Translations under genes and position numbers: made by a program | Notes under the pieces: model-generated | What the model was told of the DNA's origin: nothing | The model's input: the letters and a program-made list of their open reading frames with translations, nothing else | Database searches by the model: none | NCBI RefSeq assembly: GCF_012933465.1 | Contig: NZ_JABBND010000001.1 | Coordinates: 186,001-250,000 of the forward strand | Length of the DNA: 64,000 nucleotides | Direction: 5' to 3' | Source of the DNA: Actinomycetospora sp. TBRC 11914 | GTDB lineage: Bacteria > Actinomycetota > Actinomycetes > Mycobacteriales > Pseudonocardiaceae | Part shown: positions 45,967-54,777 of the stretch, one piece after another | Position numbering within the stretch: the stretch's first letter is position 1 | How the letters are laid out: each line of letters starts with the position of its first letter

Positions 45967-47253
45967 GTGAGCGACCCGGCCGAGCCGGCGTGCGTGCCGC
46001 TCTCCGACGAGGACCGCGCGATCCTCGACCTGGAGTGCGCGTCGGTCGTCGGGCACGTCCTGCACACCGTGCTGGTCGACGCGCCCGCCCTGACCGCGGC
46101 GGACGTGCGCGAGCGGATCGCCGCGCGCCTGCCCGCCGCGCCCGAACTGCGCTACCGGCTCGCCGGCACCCCCGATGAACCGGTCTGGGTGCCCGACGCC
46201 GAGCTCGACCTCGCCGAGCACGTCGTCGACGCCCCGGACGGGCCCTACGAGCCCGCCGCGCTCCGTGCCCTCGTCGCCGACCGGTTCACCCACCACCTCG
46301 ACCGTGCGCGTCCCCTGTGGGCCATGGACGTGGCCCCGCTCACCGACGGTGGCACGGCGCTGCTCTGGCGGCTGCACCACGCCCTCGCCGACGGCGCGAC
46401 GGTGACGCGGCTCTCCCGCACGGTGCTCTACGACGAGGGACCCGCCGACGCCGCGGGCCGGCCCACGACCGGACCCCCGGCCTCCCCGCCCGCCTCGATC
46501 CACGCCGACCACGTCCGCCGTCGGGCCCACCTCATGGGCGTGATCCGTCGGGAGTTCGCCGTGGGACCGTCGCACTCGCCGTTCGACGGCACGATCTCCA
46601 CCCAGCGCGACGTCGCCTTCCTCGACACCGCGCTCCCGGCCGTGCACGGCGCGGCCCGGTCGGCCGGGGCGACGGTCAACGACGCGGTCCTCTCGGTGCT
46701 CGCCGGCGGGTTGCGCCGCTGGGTGGACCACCACGCGGGGACGGTCACCGACCTGCGGGTGCGCGTCCCCGTGAGCCTGCCGCGCGAGGACCCCGCCGCC
46801 GGCAACCGCGACTCCGCGTTCGACCTGCCGCTCCCGATCCACCTCACCGACCCGGTGGAGCGCCTGCGGGCGGTGCACGAGGTCACGAGCCGCCGCAAGG
46901 ACGCCGGGGACGCGCAGCGCCTCGACGCCCTGCTGCACCGGCTCGGCGAGGTGTCGCCCCCGCTGCGGCAGGTCGCGGACCGGCTGCGCGCGACGGCGCG
47001 CGCGTTCACCGTGAGCGTCTCGAACGTCCCCGGACCCCGCACCCCCGTGGCCGTGCTCGGCCGCCGCGTACGGACGATGTGGCCGCTCGCCGAGATCGGC
47101 TTCCACCACGCACTGCGGGTGACGGCGGGCTCGACGGCCGACGTGCTGTCGTTCGGGCTGTGCGTCGACCCGGGTCTCGTCCCCGGCGTCGACGTGCTCG
47201 CCGACGGCCTGCGCGCGGAAGCGGACCTCCTGGTCCGCGACGCGCCGGTCTGA
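45967..47253 (+). CDS. Wax ester synthase / diacylglycerol O-acyltransferase (WS/DGAT)
   Basis: A 428-residue acyl-CoA-dependent acyltransferase that makes triacylglycerol or wax esters. The catalytic HHALADG (HHxxxDG type, near residue 139) and the later NDAVLSVLAGGLRRW and SNVPGPRTPV segments are characteristic. It is slightly shorter than typical members (about 450-470) mainly at the N-terminus. GTG at 45967. With an App1-PLD protein that could yield diacylglycerol 1 kb away, a lipid-storage link is possible (inference). Confidence 0.92.
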   Translation: MSDPAEPACVPLSDEDRAILDLECASVVGHVLHTVLVDAPALTAADVRERIAARLPAAPELRYRLAGTPDEPVWVPDAELDLAEHVVDAPDGPYEPAALRALVADRFTHHLDRARPLWAMDVAPLTDGGTALLWRLHHALADGATVTRLSRTVLYDEGPADAAGRPTTGPPASPPASIHADHVRRRAHLMGVIRREFAVGPSHSPFDGTISTQRDVAFLDTALPAVHGAARSAGATVNDAVLSVLAGGLRRWVDHHAGTVTDLRVRVPVSLPREDPAAGNRDSAFDLPLPIHLTDPVERLRAVHEVTSRRKDAGDAQRLDALLHRLGEVSPPLRQVADRLRATARAFTVSVSNVPGPRTPVAVLGRRVRTMWPLAEIGFHHALRVTAGSTADVLSFGLCVDPGLVPGVDVLADGLRAEADLLVRDAPV

Positions 47254-47332
47254 GCGGGCGGGCGGGGAACCGTCGGGTGAGAAGCGCGAGAAGCCCTCAC
47301 CGGAACCGGCCGGCAGGCGCGAAGCTGACCGC

Positions 47333-48055
47333 ATGGACACCGCAGTCAGGATGCTGCCCGACCAGGGCCACGCCCACGGGATCGACTACCGCATCGACTT
47401 CCGCCCGACAGCCGCCCTCGCCACCCTCGCGCTGCCGGCCGGGCACACCGTGCGCGCAGAGTCCGGGGCGATGGTGTCGATGGGCGGGGACGTCACGCTG
47501 GACTCCTCGATGGAGGGCGGGCTCTGGGGCGCGGTCAAGCGCACCGCCGGCGGCCGGTCCGGCTTCGTCTCCCGCTTCTCCGGTCCCGGCGATCTCGCCC
47601 TCGCCCCGCCCGCACCCGGCGACGTGGTGCCCGTGGAGCTCACCGGGCAGCCCTACGCCATCGCCGCGCACGGCTACCTCGCCTCGTCCGACGGCGTCGA
47701 GATCGAGACCGGGTGGGGCGGGGCGAAGTCGTTCTTCGCCTCCGACAGCGCCTTCGTGCTCCGCGCCTCGGGCACCGGCATCGTGCTGCTGTCGGCGTTC
47801 GGCGCCCTCGCCCACCGCGTCCTCGCCCCGGGCGAGCGCCACCTCGTCGACACCGGGCACCTCATCGCCTGGCCCGCCGACTCCCGCTACTCCCTGCGCA
47901 AGGCGTCGCGGAGCCTGTTCCGCTCGGTGACCTCGGGGGCCGGACTCGTCGCCGAGTTCACCGGGCCCGCCGACCTCCTGCTCCAGACCCGGGACCTGCG
48001 GGCCCTCGCGACCGCGCTGACGCCCCTCCTGCCCACACCGCAGCAGGACGGCTGA
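47333..48055 (+). CDS. AIM24 / TIGR00266 family protein
   Basis: A 240-residue beta-rich protein. The conserved opening (ATLALPAGHTVRAESGAMVSM in part), the GGLWGAVKR segment and repeated G-rich strands ending in QTRDLRAL are typical of the AIM24/tryptophan RNA-binding attenuator-like fold. The bacterial role is unknown. The ATG at 47333 is 79 bases after the WS/DGAT stop. It converges on ccdA. Confidence 0.85.
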   Translation: MDTAVRMLPDQGHAHGIDYRIDFRPTAALATLALPAGHTVRAESGAMVSMGGDVTLDSSMEGGLWGAVKRTAGGRSGFVSRFSGPGDLALAPPAPGDVVPVELTGQPYAIAAHGYLASSDGVEIETGWGGAKSFFASDSAFVLRASGTGIVLLSAFGALAHRVLAPGERHLVDTGHLIAWPADSRYSLRKASRSLFRSVTSGAGLVAEFTGPADLLLQTRDLRALATALTPLLPTPQQDG

Positions 48056-48062
48056 CGACGGG

Positions 48063-48883
48063 TCAGTGGCGGCGGTCCCGCGCCAGGCGCCACGCCACCA
48101 CGGCGACGGTGAGGACCGCGACGACCGCCAGGGCGGCGAGGTCGGGGACGTGGGCCCCGATCCCCGCGACGACGTCCTCCGCCGCCGCGGCGCCCGCCGG
48201 GTCCGACCCGGCGAGCCCGGCGGTGCCGTCGAAGCCGACGAACAGCACCCCGATCACGATGAACACCAGTCCGGAGATCGTCGACGTGGTGTGCAGCCGC
48301 AGCGGGCCGACCCGGTAGGGCCTGCCCCGCAGCCAGCGGCGCTCCCCGAGCCGGAGGCGCTGCCAGAGCAGCGCCAGCACGAACAACGGGACGGCCATCC
48401 CGACGGCGTAGACGGCGAGCAACGCGGCCCCGCGCACGGCCTGGCCGCCCGCCGCGGCCACGGTGAGCACCGCGCCGAGGATCGGGCCGGAGCAGAACCC
48501 CGCGAGTCCGTAGGCCGCGCCGAGGCCGACGGTGGCAGCCAGGTGCCCCGGCGGGCCATCGTGGCCTGGAACCGCGCGGCCGGTGCCAGGGCCCAGCCGC
48601 CGCCGAGGACCTGCACCACCCCGAGCACGACGATCACGACGCCGGCCGTGGTGACCACCACGGCGCGGTGTGCGGTGAGCAGCGAGGCCAGGGCGCCGGA
48701 CCCGGCGCCGAGCGGGACGAGCACGACCGCGAGCCCGAGCAGGAACACGCCGGTCCGGGCGAGCAGCTCGGTGCGCCCTCCGAAGGCGTAGGCGAAGAAC
48801 GAGGGCAGCAACAGGGCGCTGCACGGGCTGAGCAGGGAGAGGACCCCGCCGGCGAACGCGGCGGCGTAGCCGATGTCGAGCAC
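48063..48883 (-). pseudogene. ccdA: Cytochrome c biogenesis protein CcdA with a frameshift
   Basis: A CcdA/DsbD-type membrane protein that carries reducing power across the membrane. The first part (from GTG 48883: LDIGYAAAFAGGVLSLLSPC, in part, with the conserved Cys) reads to RFQATMARRG. The rest (HLAATVGLGAAYGLAGFCSGP with the second Cys, to the stop at 48063) is in a different frame. The break is at a run of four C on the plus strand (48546-48549). One extra base there would restore a single ~273-residue frame. Either a true frameshift mutation or a sequencing/assembly error in a homopolymer. The start is one base after the stop of the DsbA-like gene. Confidence 0.85.
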
Positions 48884-48884
48884 G

Positions 48885-49631
48885 TCAGCGGCGCGCGGCC
48901 AGGGCACCGTCGATGGCCTGCTGGAACGTGGCCAGCGGCTGGGCCCCGAAGAGCAGCTGGTCACCGATGACGAAGCTGGGGACCCCACCGACGCCGAGCC
49001 GGGACCCGAGCTGCTGGTCGTCGGTCACGGCACGGGCGATCGCCGGGTCGGCCTCGTCGTGCTCGAACCGCGGCACATCGAGCCCGAGGCGACCCGCGAG
49101 GGCGCTCAGGGACGCGGGCGTGACCTGCCCGCGGTTCTCCGGCGGCTGGTCGCGGTACAGCGCGGCGTGGAAGTCCCAGAACCGCCCCTGCCGGCCGGCC
49201 GCCCGCGCGGCCTTCGCCTCGAGGACCGACTCCGGGCCGAGGTAGGCGAAGTCGTGCCACTCGATGCGCACCGCGCCGCTGTCGACGTACCGGCGCAGCA
49301 GGGCGGGCTGGGTGTTCGTGGTGTACAGCCGGCAGAACGGGCACTGGAAATCACCCCACTCCGAGACGACCACCGGCGCGGTCGGGCTCCCCAGCGCCAA
49401 CGGGTCGCCGGGCTGGCGGCGGGCGACGGCGAGCCGGGCCTGGGCCACGGGATCCCCGGCGGACGCGGCCGGAGTGCCGGAGCTCGACGCGCTGCGGCCG
49501 CTCGTCACGGCGACCACGGCCAGGACCGCGAGGACCACCAGCGTCACGGCGGCCCCGAGCAGCAGGCGACGACGACCGCGGTGCTCCCGGTCCTGCTCGA
49601 CCGGCTGGTCCGTCGGGGGCGGCGAGGTCAT
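48885..49631 (-). CDS. DsbA-like membrane-anchored thiol-disulfide oxidoreductase
   Basis: A 248-residue protein. One N-terminal membrane anchor (RRLLLGAAVTLVVLAVLAVV, residues ~22-42) places the DsbA domain outside the cell membrane. The active site CPFC is near residue 95 with the preceding SEWGDFQ strand, and the cis-proline GVPSF is near 215. It likely introduces or shuffles disulfide bonds. Overlaps the next upstream gene by 4 bases and abuts ccdA, which normally provides electrons to such proteins. Confidence 0.92.
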   Translation of the reverse strand: MTSPPPTDQPVEQDREHRGRRRLLLGAAVTLVVLAVLAVVAVTSGRSASSSGTPAASAGDPVAQARLAVARRQPGDPLALGSPTAPVVVSEWGDFQCPFCRLYTTNTQPALLRRYVDSGAVRIEWHDFAYLGPESVLEAKAARAAGRQGRFWDFHAALYRDQPPENRGQVTPASLSALAGRLGLDVPRFEHDEADPAIARAVTDDQQLGSRLGVGGVPSFVIGDQLLFGAQPLATFQQAIDGALAARR

Positions 49632-50086
49632 ACCGGGGCTTCGGCCCCGGCCCGTACAGGGTTCAGGTCGCGGACGACCACCGCGACGGTGGAGGCGCCC
49701 GGACCCGTCGCGACCGCCCCGTCGTCGGGCGCGGCCGCCTCGCCGTCGAGCAGGGGGAGCAGCGACGAGGTGGTCGGGTGGACGACGGCGAGGAGGGCGC
49801 CACCGAGCACGAGGACGGCGAGGCCGGTCAGCTGCACCACGCGGACGGGCAGGGGCATCGCCGGTGTCGCGAGGGCGGCCGCCGCTCCCGAGAGGGCCAT
49901 GCCGGCGCCGGCCAGCGCGACCCCGACGCCCTCCCAGGGCCCGATCGGCTCGCTGCCCCACCCCGTCCACCACCGCACGGGACGCCGGGTCCAGAGGTCG
50001 GGCCGGACGGCGGTGGTGATCCCCCAGCCCGTGACCGCGGCGGCGAGGACGAGCTCGGCGACGACGGCGAGCATGCGCACTGACAC
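49628..50086 (-). CDS. Membrane protein of unknown function in redox cluster
   Basis: A 152-residue protein with three or four membrane helices (residues ~5-25, 50-70 and 85-105) and a short disordered C-terminal part. The pattern does not let me name a family. GTG at 50086 has AGGGGG upstream; ATG at 50074 is an alternative. It sits between the DsbA-like gene (ATGA overlap) and the molybdoprotein, so it may serve electron transfer or assembly (inference). Confidence 0.55.
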   Translation of the reverse strand: MSVRMLAVVAELVLAAAVTGWGITTAVRPDLWTRRPVRWWTGWGSEPIGPWEGVGVALAGAGMALSGAAAALATPAMPLPVRVVQLTGLAVLVLGGALLAVVHPTTSSLLPLLDGEAAAPDDGAVATGPGASTVAVVVRDLNPVRAGAEAPV

Positions 50087-50146
50087 CGTGGAACCCCCTG
50101 GGGTGGCGACGGGGAGCAGGGTCGCACCCGGTCGGTAGGAGAAACG

Positions 50147-51760
50147 TCAGCGCGCGGTGACGGTGACGGTGTGCCACCCGGTGGCTCCGTCCGGGATCGT
50201 GAGGCTGAACGCCTCGGGCTGGGTGGCGCCGGTGGCGTCGCTGGCGCGGACCTGCAGCGTGTGCCGGCCGGGGGCGAGCGTGAGCACGGTGCGCCACATC
50301 CGCCAGGTGTCGATCGAGACGTCGGCGGCGAGCTCGGCCTGCTGCCACGACCCGCCGTCGGCGCGGACCTCGACCCGGGCGACGCCGCGGTGCTGGGCCC
50401 ACGCGGTCCCGGCGACGACGACCTGCCCGGCGGCGACGACGGCGTCGCCGCGGGGGACGTCGATGCGGGACTGGGTCTTGACGGGCGCCCGGGCGGCCCA
50501 GCCGCGCTGCTGCCAGTAGGGCTGGAACGCCCCGTAGGTGGTGAGCTCCATGCCGGTGATCCACTTGCAGCCGGAGACGAACCCGTAGAGCCCGGGCACG
50601 ACCATCCGGACCGGGAAGCCGTGCTCGACCGGCAGCGGCTGGCCGTTCATCCCGAGGGCGAGCATCGCGTTGCGGCCGTCGGTGCACGCCGCGACCGGGG
50701 TGCCGGTGGTGAACCCGTCCACGCTGGTGGAGGCGATCTGGTCGGCGCCGGGGCGCACGCCCGCCTCGGCGAGCAGGTCACGCAGCGGGACGCCCAGGAA
50801 GACCGCGTTCGAGATGAGGGTGCCACCGATGTCGTTGGACACGCAGGTCATGGTGATCGGGGCTTCGAGCAGCGCCCGGGAGCGCAGCTGGGCGTAGTCC
50901 AGGGTGATCTCGCGGTCGACCATCCCGTGGATGCGCAGCGTGTAGTCGGCGGTGGAGACCTGCGGGACCTGCAGGGCGGTGTCGATCCGGTAGAAGTCGC
51001 TGGTCGACGTGAGCCACGTCGGGGTCCCGGAGGCGGCGAAGTCGGCGTCGGCCGGTGGGGCCTTCGGGGCACCGGCGGGCGCGGGCAGTGCCCCGACCGC
51101 GCTGCGGGACGCCTCGGCGCCGCCGGCCGCCGCGAGCACCCGGCCGAGCAGCCCCGTCACCCCGGCGCCGAGCAGAACCGCGCCCGCGCCGAGGAACAGC
51201 CGGCGACTGGGGCCGACGGTGCCCGACGGTTCCGGCTCCTCGGGACCGTCCTCGTCGTCGGCGTGCGACGAGCCCGGGGCCGCGGCACGCGCCAGGCGGT
51301 GCAGCAGCGCGAAGCTCCCGATGCCGGCGGCCAGGGCGGCCAGTGGCGCCACCAGGTAGGCCGGGCCGAAGGTCGGCGACGCCGCCGCGCCGGCCACGCC
51401 CGCGATCCCGAGGACGGCGACCACCACGAGGCCGGGCACCGGGGTGCGCCGTGACAGCAGTCCCGCGACGACCGCCACCACGGCGATCACCACGGCCATG
51501 CCCGCGAGCAGCACCTGCTTGTCGTGCACGCCGAACGTGCTGGTCGCGAACTCCTTGAGGGCCTCCGGGGTCAGCCGGATGAACTGGTCACCGACCGCCA
51601 GGTACGGCGAGGACGGGGCCGCGACCAGTCCCGCCACCAGGTCCCCGAGCCCGAGCGCCGCGGCCACCGCGAGCAGCCCGGCCACGGCCGCCGTCGGGCG
51701 CGGGAGGAGCGTCGGGTCGGCCCCGGCGGACGCCGGTGGTGGATCGAGGTCGGTGGACAC
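50147..51760 (-). CDS. Sulfite-oxidase-like molybdopterin oxidoreductase with N-terminal membrane domain
   Basis: A 537-residue protein. The first ~220 residues contain five or more membrane helices. The rest is a sulfite-oxidase-fold catalytic domain, with the molybdenum-ligating Cys in MTCVSNDIGG (near residue 310), RMVVPGLYGF and the C-terminal Ig-like dimerisation domain ending VTVTAR. The domain faces outside if the helices are arranged as in related YedY-type/actinobacterial proteins. It may reduce methionine sulfoxide or oxidise sulfite; the sequence cannot decide. GTG at 51760 gives MSTDLDPPP. The cofactor would need molybdenum assembly genes elsewhere. Confidence 0.9.
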   Translation of the reverse strand: MSTDLDPPPASAGADPTLLPRPTAAVAGLLAVAAALGLGDLVAGLVAAPSSPYLAVGDQFIRLTPEALKEFATSTFGVHDKQVLLAGMAVVIAVVAVVAGLLSRRTPVPGLVVVAVLGIAGVAGAAASPTFGPAYLVAPLAALAAGIGSFALLHRLARAAAPGSSHADDEDGPEEPEPSGTVGPSRRLFLGAGAVLLGAGVTGLLGRVLAAAGGAEASRSAVGALPAPAGAPKAPPADADFAASGTPTWLTSTSDFYRIDTALQVPQVSTADYTLRIHGMVDREITLDYAQLRSRALLEAPITMTCVSNDIGGTLISNAVFLGVPLRDLLAEAGVRPGADQIASTSVDGFTTGTPVAACTDGRNAMLALGMNGQPLPVEHGFPVRMVVPGLYGFVSGCKWITGMELTTYGAFQPYWQQRGWAARAPVKTQSRIDVPRGDAVVAAGQVVVAGTAWAQHRGVARVEVRADGGSWQQAELAADVSIDTWRMWRTVLTLAPGRHTLQVRASDATGATQPEAFSLTIPDGATGWHTVTVTAR

Positions 51761-51827
51761 GCTCCGCGTTCGGCCGGCGGCACCAGGGGGTTCGGCTCAT
51801 CGCCCGACGCCGGGACGTCACGGCACG

Positions 51828-52385
51828 TCAGGAGCGCTGCTCCACCGGGTGCGCGAGGAGCTCGTCGAGGTCGGGAGCGATCTGGGCAGGCAGGACCGGG
51901 GGCTCGTAGCGGCGCAGGACGGTGCCGTCCCGGTCGACGAGGAACTTGGTGAAGTTCCACTTCACCTCGTCGGGTGCCGCGTCGGGCCGGAGGCGGCTGA
52001 TCGCCTCGTGGAACGACCCGTAGGCCGGACCGAAGTCGCCCGGCGCCTCCGCGCGCAGGAACGCGAACAGCGGCGAGGCGTCGGGTCCGTTGACGTCCAC
52101 CTTGGCCAGGACGGGGAAGGTCACGTCGTAGGTGGTCCGGCAGAACTCCTGGATCTCCGCGTCGGTGCCCGGCTCCTGCTCCATGAACTGGTTGCAGGGG
52201 ACGCCGAGGATCGTCAGGCCGCGGTCCTGGTGGGTGCGGTGCAGCGCCTCGAGGCCCTCGTACTGGGGGGTGAGCCCGCACTTGCTCGCCACGTTGACGA
52301 TGAGCAGGACGCGGCCGGCGTAGTCGGCCAGGGGGACGGTCGCGCCCTCGGCGTCGGACACCGAGAAGTCGTGCACGGTGGTCAT
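51828..52385 (-). CDS. Glutathione-peroxidase-family thiol peroxidase
   Basis: A 185-residue peroxidase that reduces hydroperoxides. The peroxidatic Cys is in NVASKCGLTPQY (near residue 37), and the catalytic Gln/Trp/Asn appear in PCNQF and VKWNFTKF. Cys is used instead of selenocysteine, and actinomycetes usually drive such enzymes with thioredoxin, not glutathione. The ATG at 52385 is chosen since the family starts MTTVHDFSV. The gene lies upstream of the molybdoprotein on the same strand (67-base gap). Confidence 0.95.
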   Translation of the reverse strand: MTTVHDFSVSDAEGATVPLADYAGRVLLIVNVASKCGLTPQYEGLEALHRTHQDRGLTILGVPCNQFMEQEPGTDAEIQEFCRTTYDVTFPVLAKVDVNGPDASPLFAFLRAEAPGDFGPAYGSFHEAISRLRPDAAPDEVKWNFTKFLVDRDGTVLRRYEPPVLPAQIAPDLDELLAHPVEQRS

Positions 52386-52495
52386 GGTTCTCCGAGCTGG
52401 TCGGTCGGTGCTGTCGATCTCCCGCTCTACCACGGCAGGACCCGCTGAGCACGACCACGACGGTGCAGAGGCCCTTCGAGTGCCCCGGGGGGCAG

Positions 52496-53374
52496 CTACG
52501 TCGCGGCGACCGCCCGGAGGAAGGGCTCGACCAGGGCCGACACCCAGTCCGGGACACGACGCGGATCGGCCGGCGGGCTCTCCACGATCACGAGCTCGTC
52601 GACGCCCAGGTCGGCCAGGGCGGCGACGTCGCCGGGGTCCGGACGGCGCAGCGCGACGCAGCGGCGGAGCCCGGAGACGTCGCGCCCGACCTCCCGGCCG
52701 AGCGTCTCGAGGTGACCGAGGCGCTCGGCGACCTGAGCCACGTCGTCCAGCGCGAACCCGTACCAGCCGTCACCCCAGGCGGCCACCCGGCGGAGCGCCG
52801 CGTCGCTGTTGCCGCCGAGCACGACCGGGATGCGGCGGTCGCGCACCGGCCTGGGGTTGACGCGTATCCCGTCGAACCGCACGAACTCGCCGTCGAAGGA
52901 CGCGACGTCCTCGCGCCACACCGTCCGCAGGGCCGCGACGTACTCCGCGGTGCGCGCCGACCGCCGGGCGAACGGCACCCCGAGCGCGTCGAACTCCTCG
53001 CGTGACCAGCCCACCCCGACGCCGAGGGTCAGCCGGCCCCCGGAGAGCGCGTCGAGGGTGGCGGCCTGCTTGGCGATCAGGACGGGGTTGTGCTCCGGCA
53101 GCAGCAGCACCCCGGTGGCGAGGCCGATCGTCGAGGTGGCCGCGGCGGCGAAGGCGAGGCCGATCAGGGGGTCGTTCCAGTCGGCGGTCGCCGGGACCGC
53201 GATCCGCCCGTCCGCCGAGTACGGGTAGCGCGACGACGACGAGTCCGTCATGACCACGTGCTCACCGGCCCACAGGGTCGCGACGCCGCACGCCTCCGCC
53301 GCGGCGGCCACCGCGTCGCCGATGTCGCGCCGGGCGCCGTCGCCGATGCCGAGGGCGTGCAGACCGACCTGCAT
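52496..53374 (-). CDS. LLM-class F420-dependent oxidoreductase
   Basis: A 292-residue luciferase-like TIM-barrel protein. It starts MQVGLHALGI and has the typical WAGEHVV strand, GVLLLPEHNPVLIAKQAATLDALSGGRLTLGVGVGW (only part is quoted here in short pieces: LPEHNP, AKQAATLD, SGGRLTLGVG) and a PVVLGGNSDAALRR segment. Such proteins use reduced F420 or FMN. Substrate unknown. The upstream codons to 53446 are not conserved; ATG 53374 has no strong ribosome-binding site. Confidence 0.9.
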   Translation of the reverse strand: MQVGLHALGIGDGARRDIGDAVAAAAEACGVATLWAGEHVVMTDSSSSRYPYSADGRIAVPATADWNDPLIGLAFAAAATSTIGLATGVLLLPEHNPVLIAKQAATLDALSGGRLTLGVGVGWSREEFDALGVPFARRSARTAEYVAALRTVWREDVASFDGEFVRFDGIRVNPRPVRDRRIPVVLGGNSDAALRRVAAWGDGWYGFALDDVAQVAERLGHLETLGREVGRDVSGLRRCVALRRPDPGDVAALADLGVDELVIVESPPADPRRVPDWVSALVEPFLRAVAAT

Positions 53375-53413
53375 CAGCGGATCGTGCCACGGCGCGGACC
53401 GGCCGCGGAGCAC

Positions 53414-53461
53414 ACGAACGGCCGGTTCGTGACCCTCGATGGTCACGAACCGGCCGCTCGT
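53414..53461 (-). terminator. Strong stem-loop terminator
   Basis: A 21-base stem (53414-53434 with 53441-53461) with one mismatch and a 6-base loop CTCGAT. The inner 16 pairs, from CGGCCGG to GTGACC, are perfect. It lies 30 bases past the stop of the DUF4383 gene on the minus strand and before the LLM gene start, so it should end the DUF4383 transcript. Confidence 0.7.
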
Positions 53462-53491
53462 GCCGGCGGGCGGGACTCCCGGGCGGGCTCC

Positions 53492-54211
53492 TCAGCGGTC
53501 GAACCGCATCCAGGCGCGGCGCCGGTCCTCGTGCGTCCGCAGCCCCGCCAGGGCCGCGACCCGGTGCGCCTGCTCGGGGGTCGCCGCGCCGCGGACGACG
53601 GCGCTCTCCGCCGCGGCCATGGCCCGGTCGACCGCGAGCTCCGCCCGGGTGGCCGGGACGGGCTGGCGGGGCAGCACCAGGTCCTCGGCCGGCTGGGGTG
53701 AGCGGTAGGGGTTGTCGTCGGGGAGCCCGCCGCTGAGGCGGCCGTAGGCACCGAGCAGCAGCAGGACGAGGCCGGCCCCGATGCTGAAGAACACGTTGGG
53801 CAGCCGGAACGCGAGGACGTTGAGGTCGCTGCCGAGCACGGCGAGGTTGACGAACGCCGAGACCAGGAACAGGCCGCCGATCACGATCAGCACGGTGGAG
53901 GCGGGGCGACCCCCGCGGACCGCCGCCGCGACCAGGACCGCGGCGGTGGCGAGCGAGATCGCGGAGAGCAGTCCGTTGGAGGAGAGCCCCAGCACCGCGC
54001 GGCCGCGGGTGGAGAAGAACGCGAGCCCACCGGCCAGGCCGACGCCGCCGAAGGTCGCGAGGACGGCGGCGGCGACCACGGCCCCGATGCGGTGCACCAG
54101 GACCACCCGGTGCGCGGGGCGGGCCGCCGCGGTCCCCGGACCCTCCGGCGCGCGGGGCGAGGACTGCGCTCGTCGACCGGGGCGCAGCAGGTCGAACACG
54201 GTCACGGTCAT
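53492..54211 (-). CDS. DUF4383 membrane protein
   Basis: A 239-residue protein. Four membrane helices lie between residues 40 and 175, with the family pattern FGGVGLAGGLAFF, GLSSNGLLSAIS and NVFFSIGAG. A cytoplasmic helical C-terminus contains AATPEQAHRVAALAGL. DUF4383 proteins are frequent in actinomycetes, of unknown role. The ATG at 54211 follows GAGGAG. The hairpin at 53414-53461 probably ends its transcript. Confidence 0.85.
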   Translation of the reverse strand: MTVTVFDLLRPGRRAQSSPRAPEGPGTAAARPAHRVVLVHRIGAVVAAAVLATFGGVGLAGGLAFFSTRGRAVLGLSSNGLLSAISLATAAVLVAAAVRGGRPASTVLIVIGGLFLVSAFVNLAVLGSDLNVLAFRLPNVFFSIGAGLVLLLLGAYGRLSGGLPDDNPYRSPQPAEDLVLPRQPVPATRAELAVDRAMAAAESAVVRGAATPEQAHRVAALAGLRTHEDRRRAWMRFDR

Positions 54212-54284
54212 GGGGCGTCTCCTCGGGACGACGCGCGGGGGCGCGCGAGCGGGCGCCGGCACCGTCCTCGGCGCCGGCGGGGTG

Positions 54285-54647
54285 TCAGGACGTGGCGGGC
54301 GGCGCGCTCGGCGCCGGGCCCCCCGACGCGGTGACCGCCGGGTCGCCGTGCTGCCGGCCCGCCGCGAGGGCCCGTCGCAGGCGCGGGCGCTCGGCCTCGC
54401 CCACCCCGCCCCAGATGCCGTACGGCTCCTGGACGCGCAGCGAGTGCTCGAGGCACTCGGCGCGCACCGGGCAGACGGCACAGATCGCCTTGGCCCGCTC
54501 TTCGCGCTGCTGGCGACGAGGTCCGCGTTCCCCGTCGGGGTGGAAGAACATCGAGGAGTCCAGGTTCCGGCACGCCGCCCGGCGCTGCCAGTCCCACACC
54601 TCGACCAGGGGCCGGGGCAGCCGCAGGATGCTCGCCACCGTGATCAC
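54285..54647 (-). CDS. WhiB-family iron-sulfur transcriptional regulator
   Basis: A 120-residue WhiB-like protein. Four cysteines at 26, 56, 59 and 65 have the canonical spacing C-x29-C-x2-C-x5-C to hold a 4Fe-4S cluster, followed by the GIWGGV turn. A C-terminal basic stretch RPRLRR acts in DNA or sigma-factor contact. Such proteins sense redox signals and work with sigma-A. GTG start at 54647 or 54638 (VASIL). Confidence 0.95.
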   Translation of the reverse strand: MITVASILRLPRPLVEVWDWQRRAACRNLDSSMFFHPDGERGPRRQQREERAKAICAVCPVRAECLEHSLRVQEPYGIWGGVGEAERPRLRRALAAGRQHGDPAVTASGGPAPSAPPATS

Positions 54648-54777
54648 GCTCCGTCCGCCGCGTCACCGGTCTTCCGTGCCGGGGCGGACGCGACCTCGCC
54701 GATCGCGTCCCCGGACCCGGGCTCTGCCTCCCGGATGCCCCGTCGCACCGGCGCGAAACGACGCAGAAGCGTTGCAA

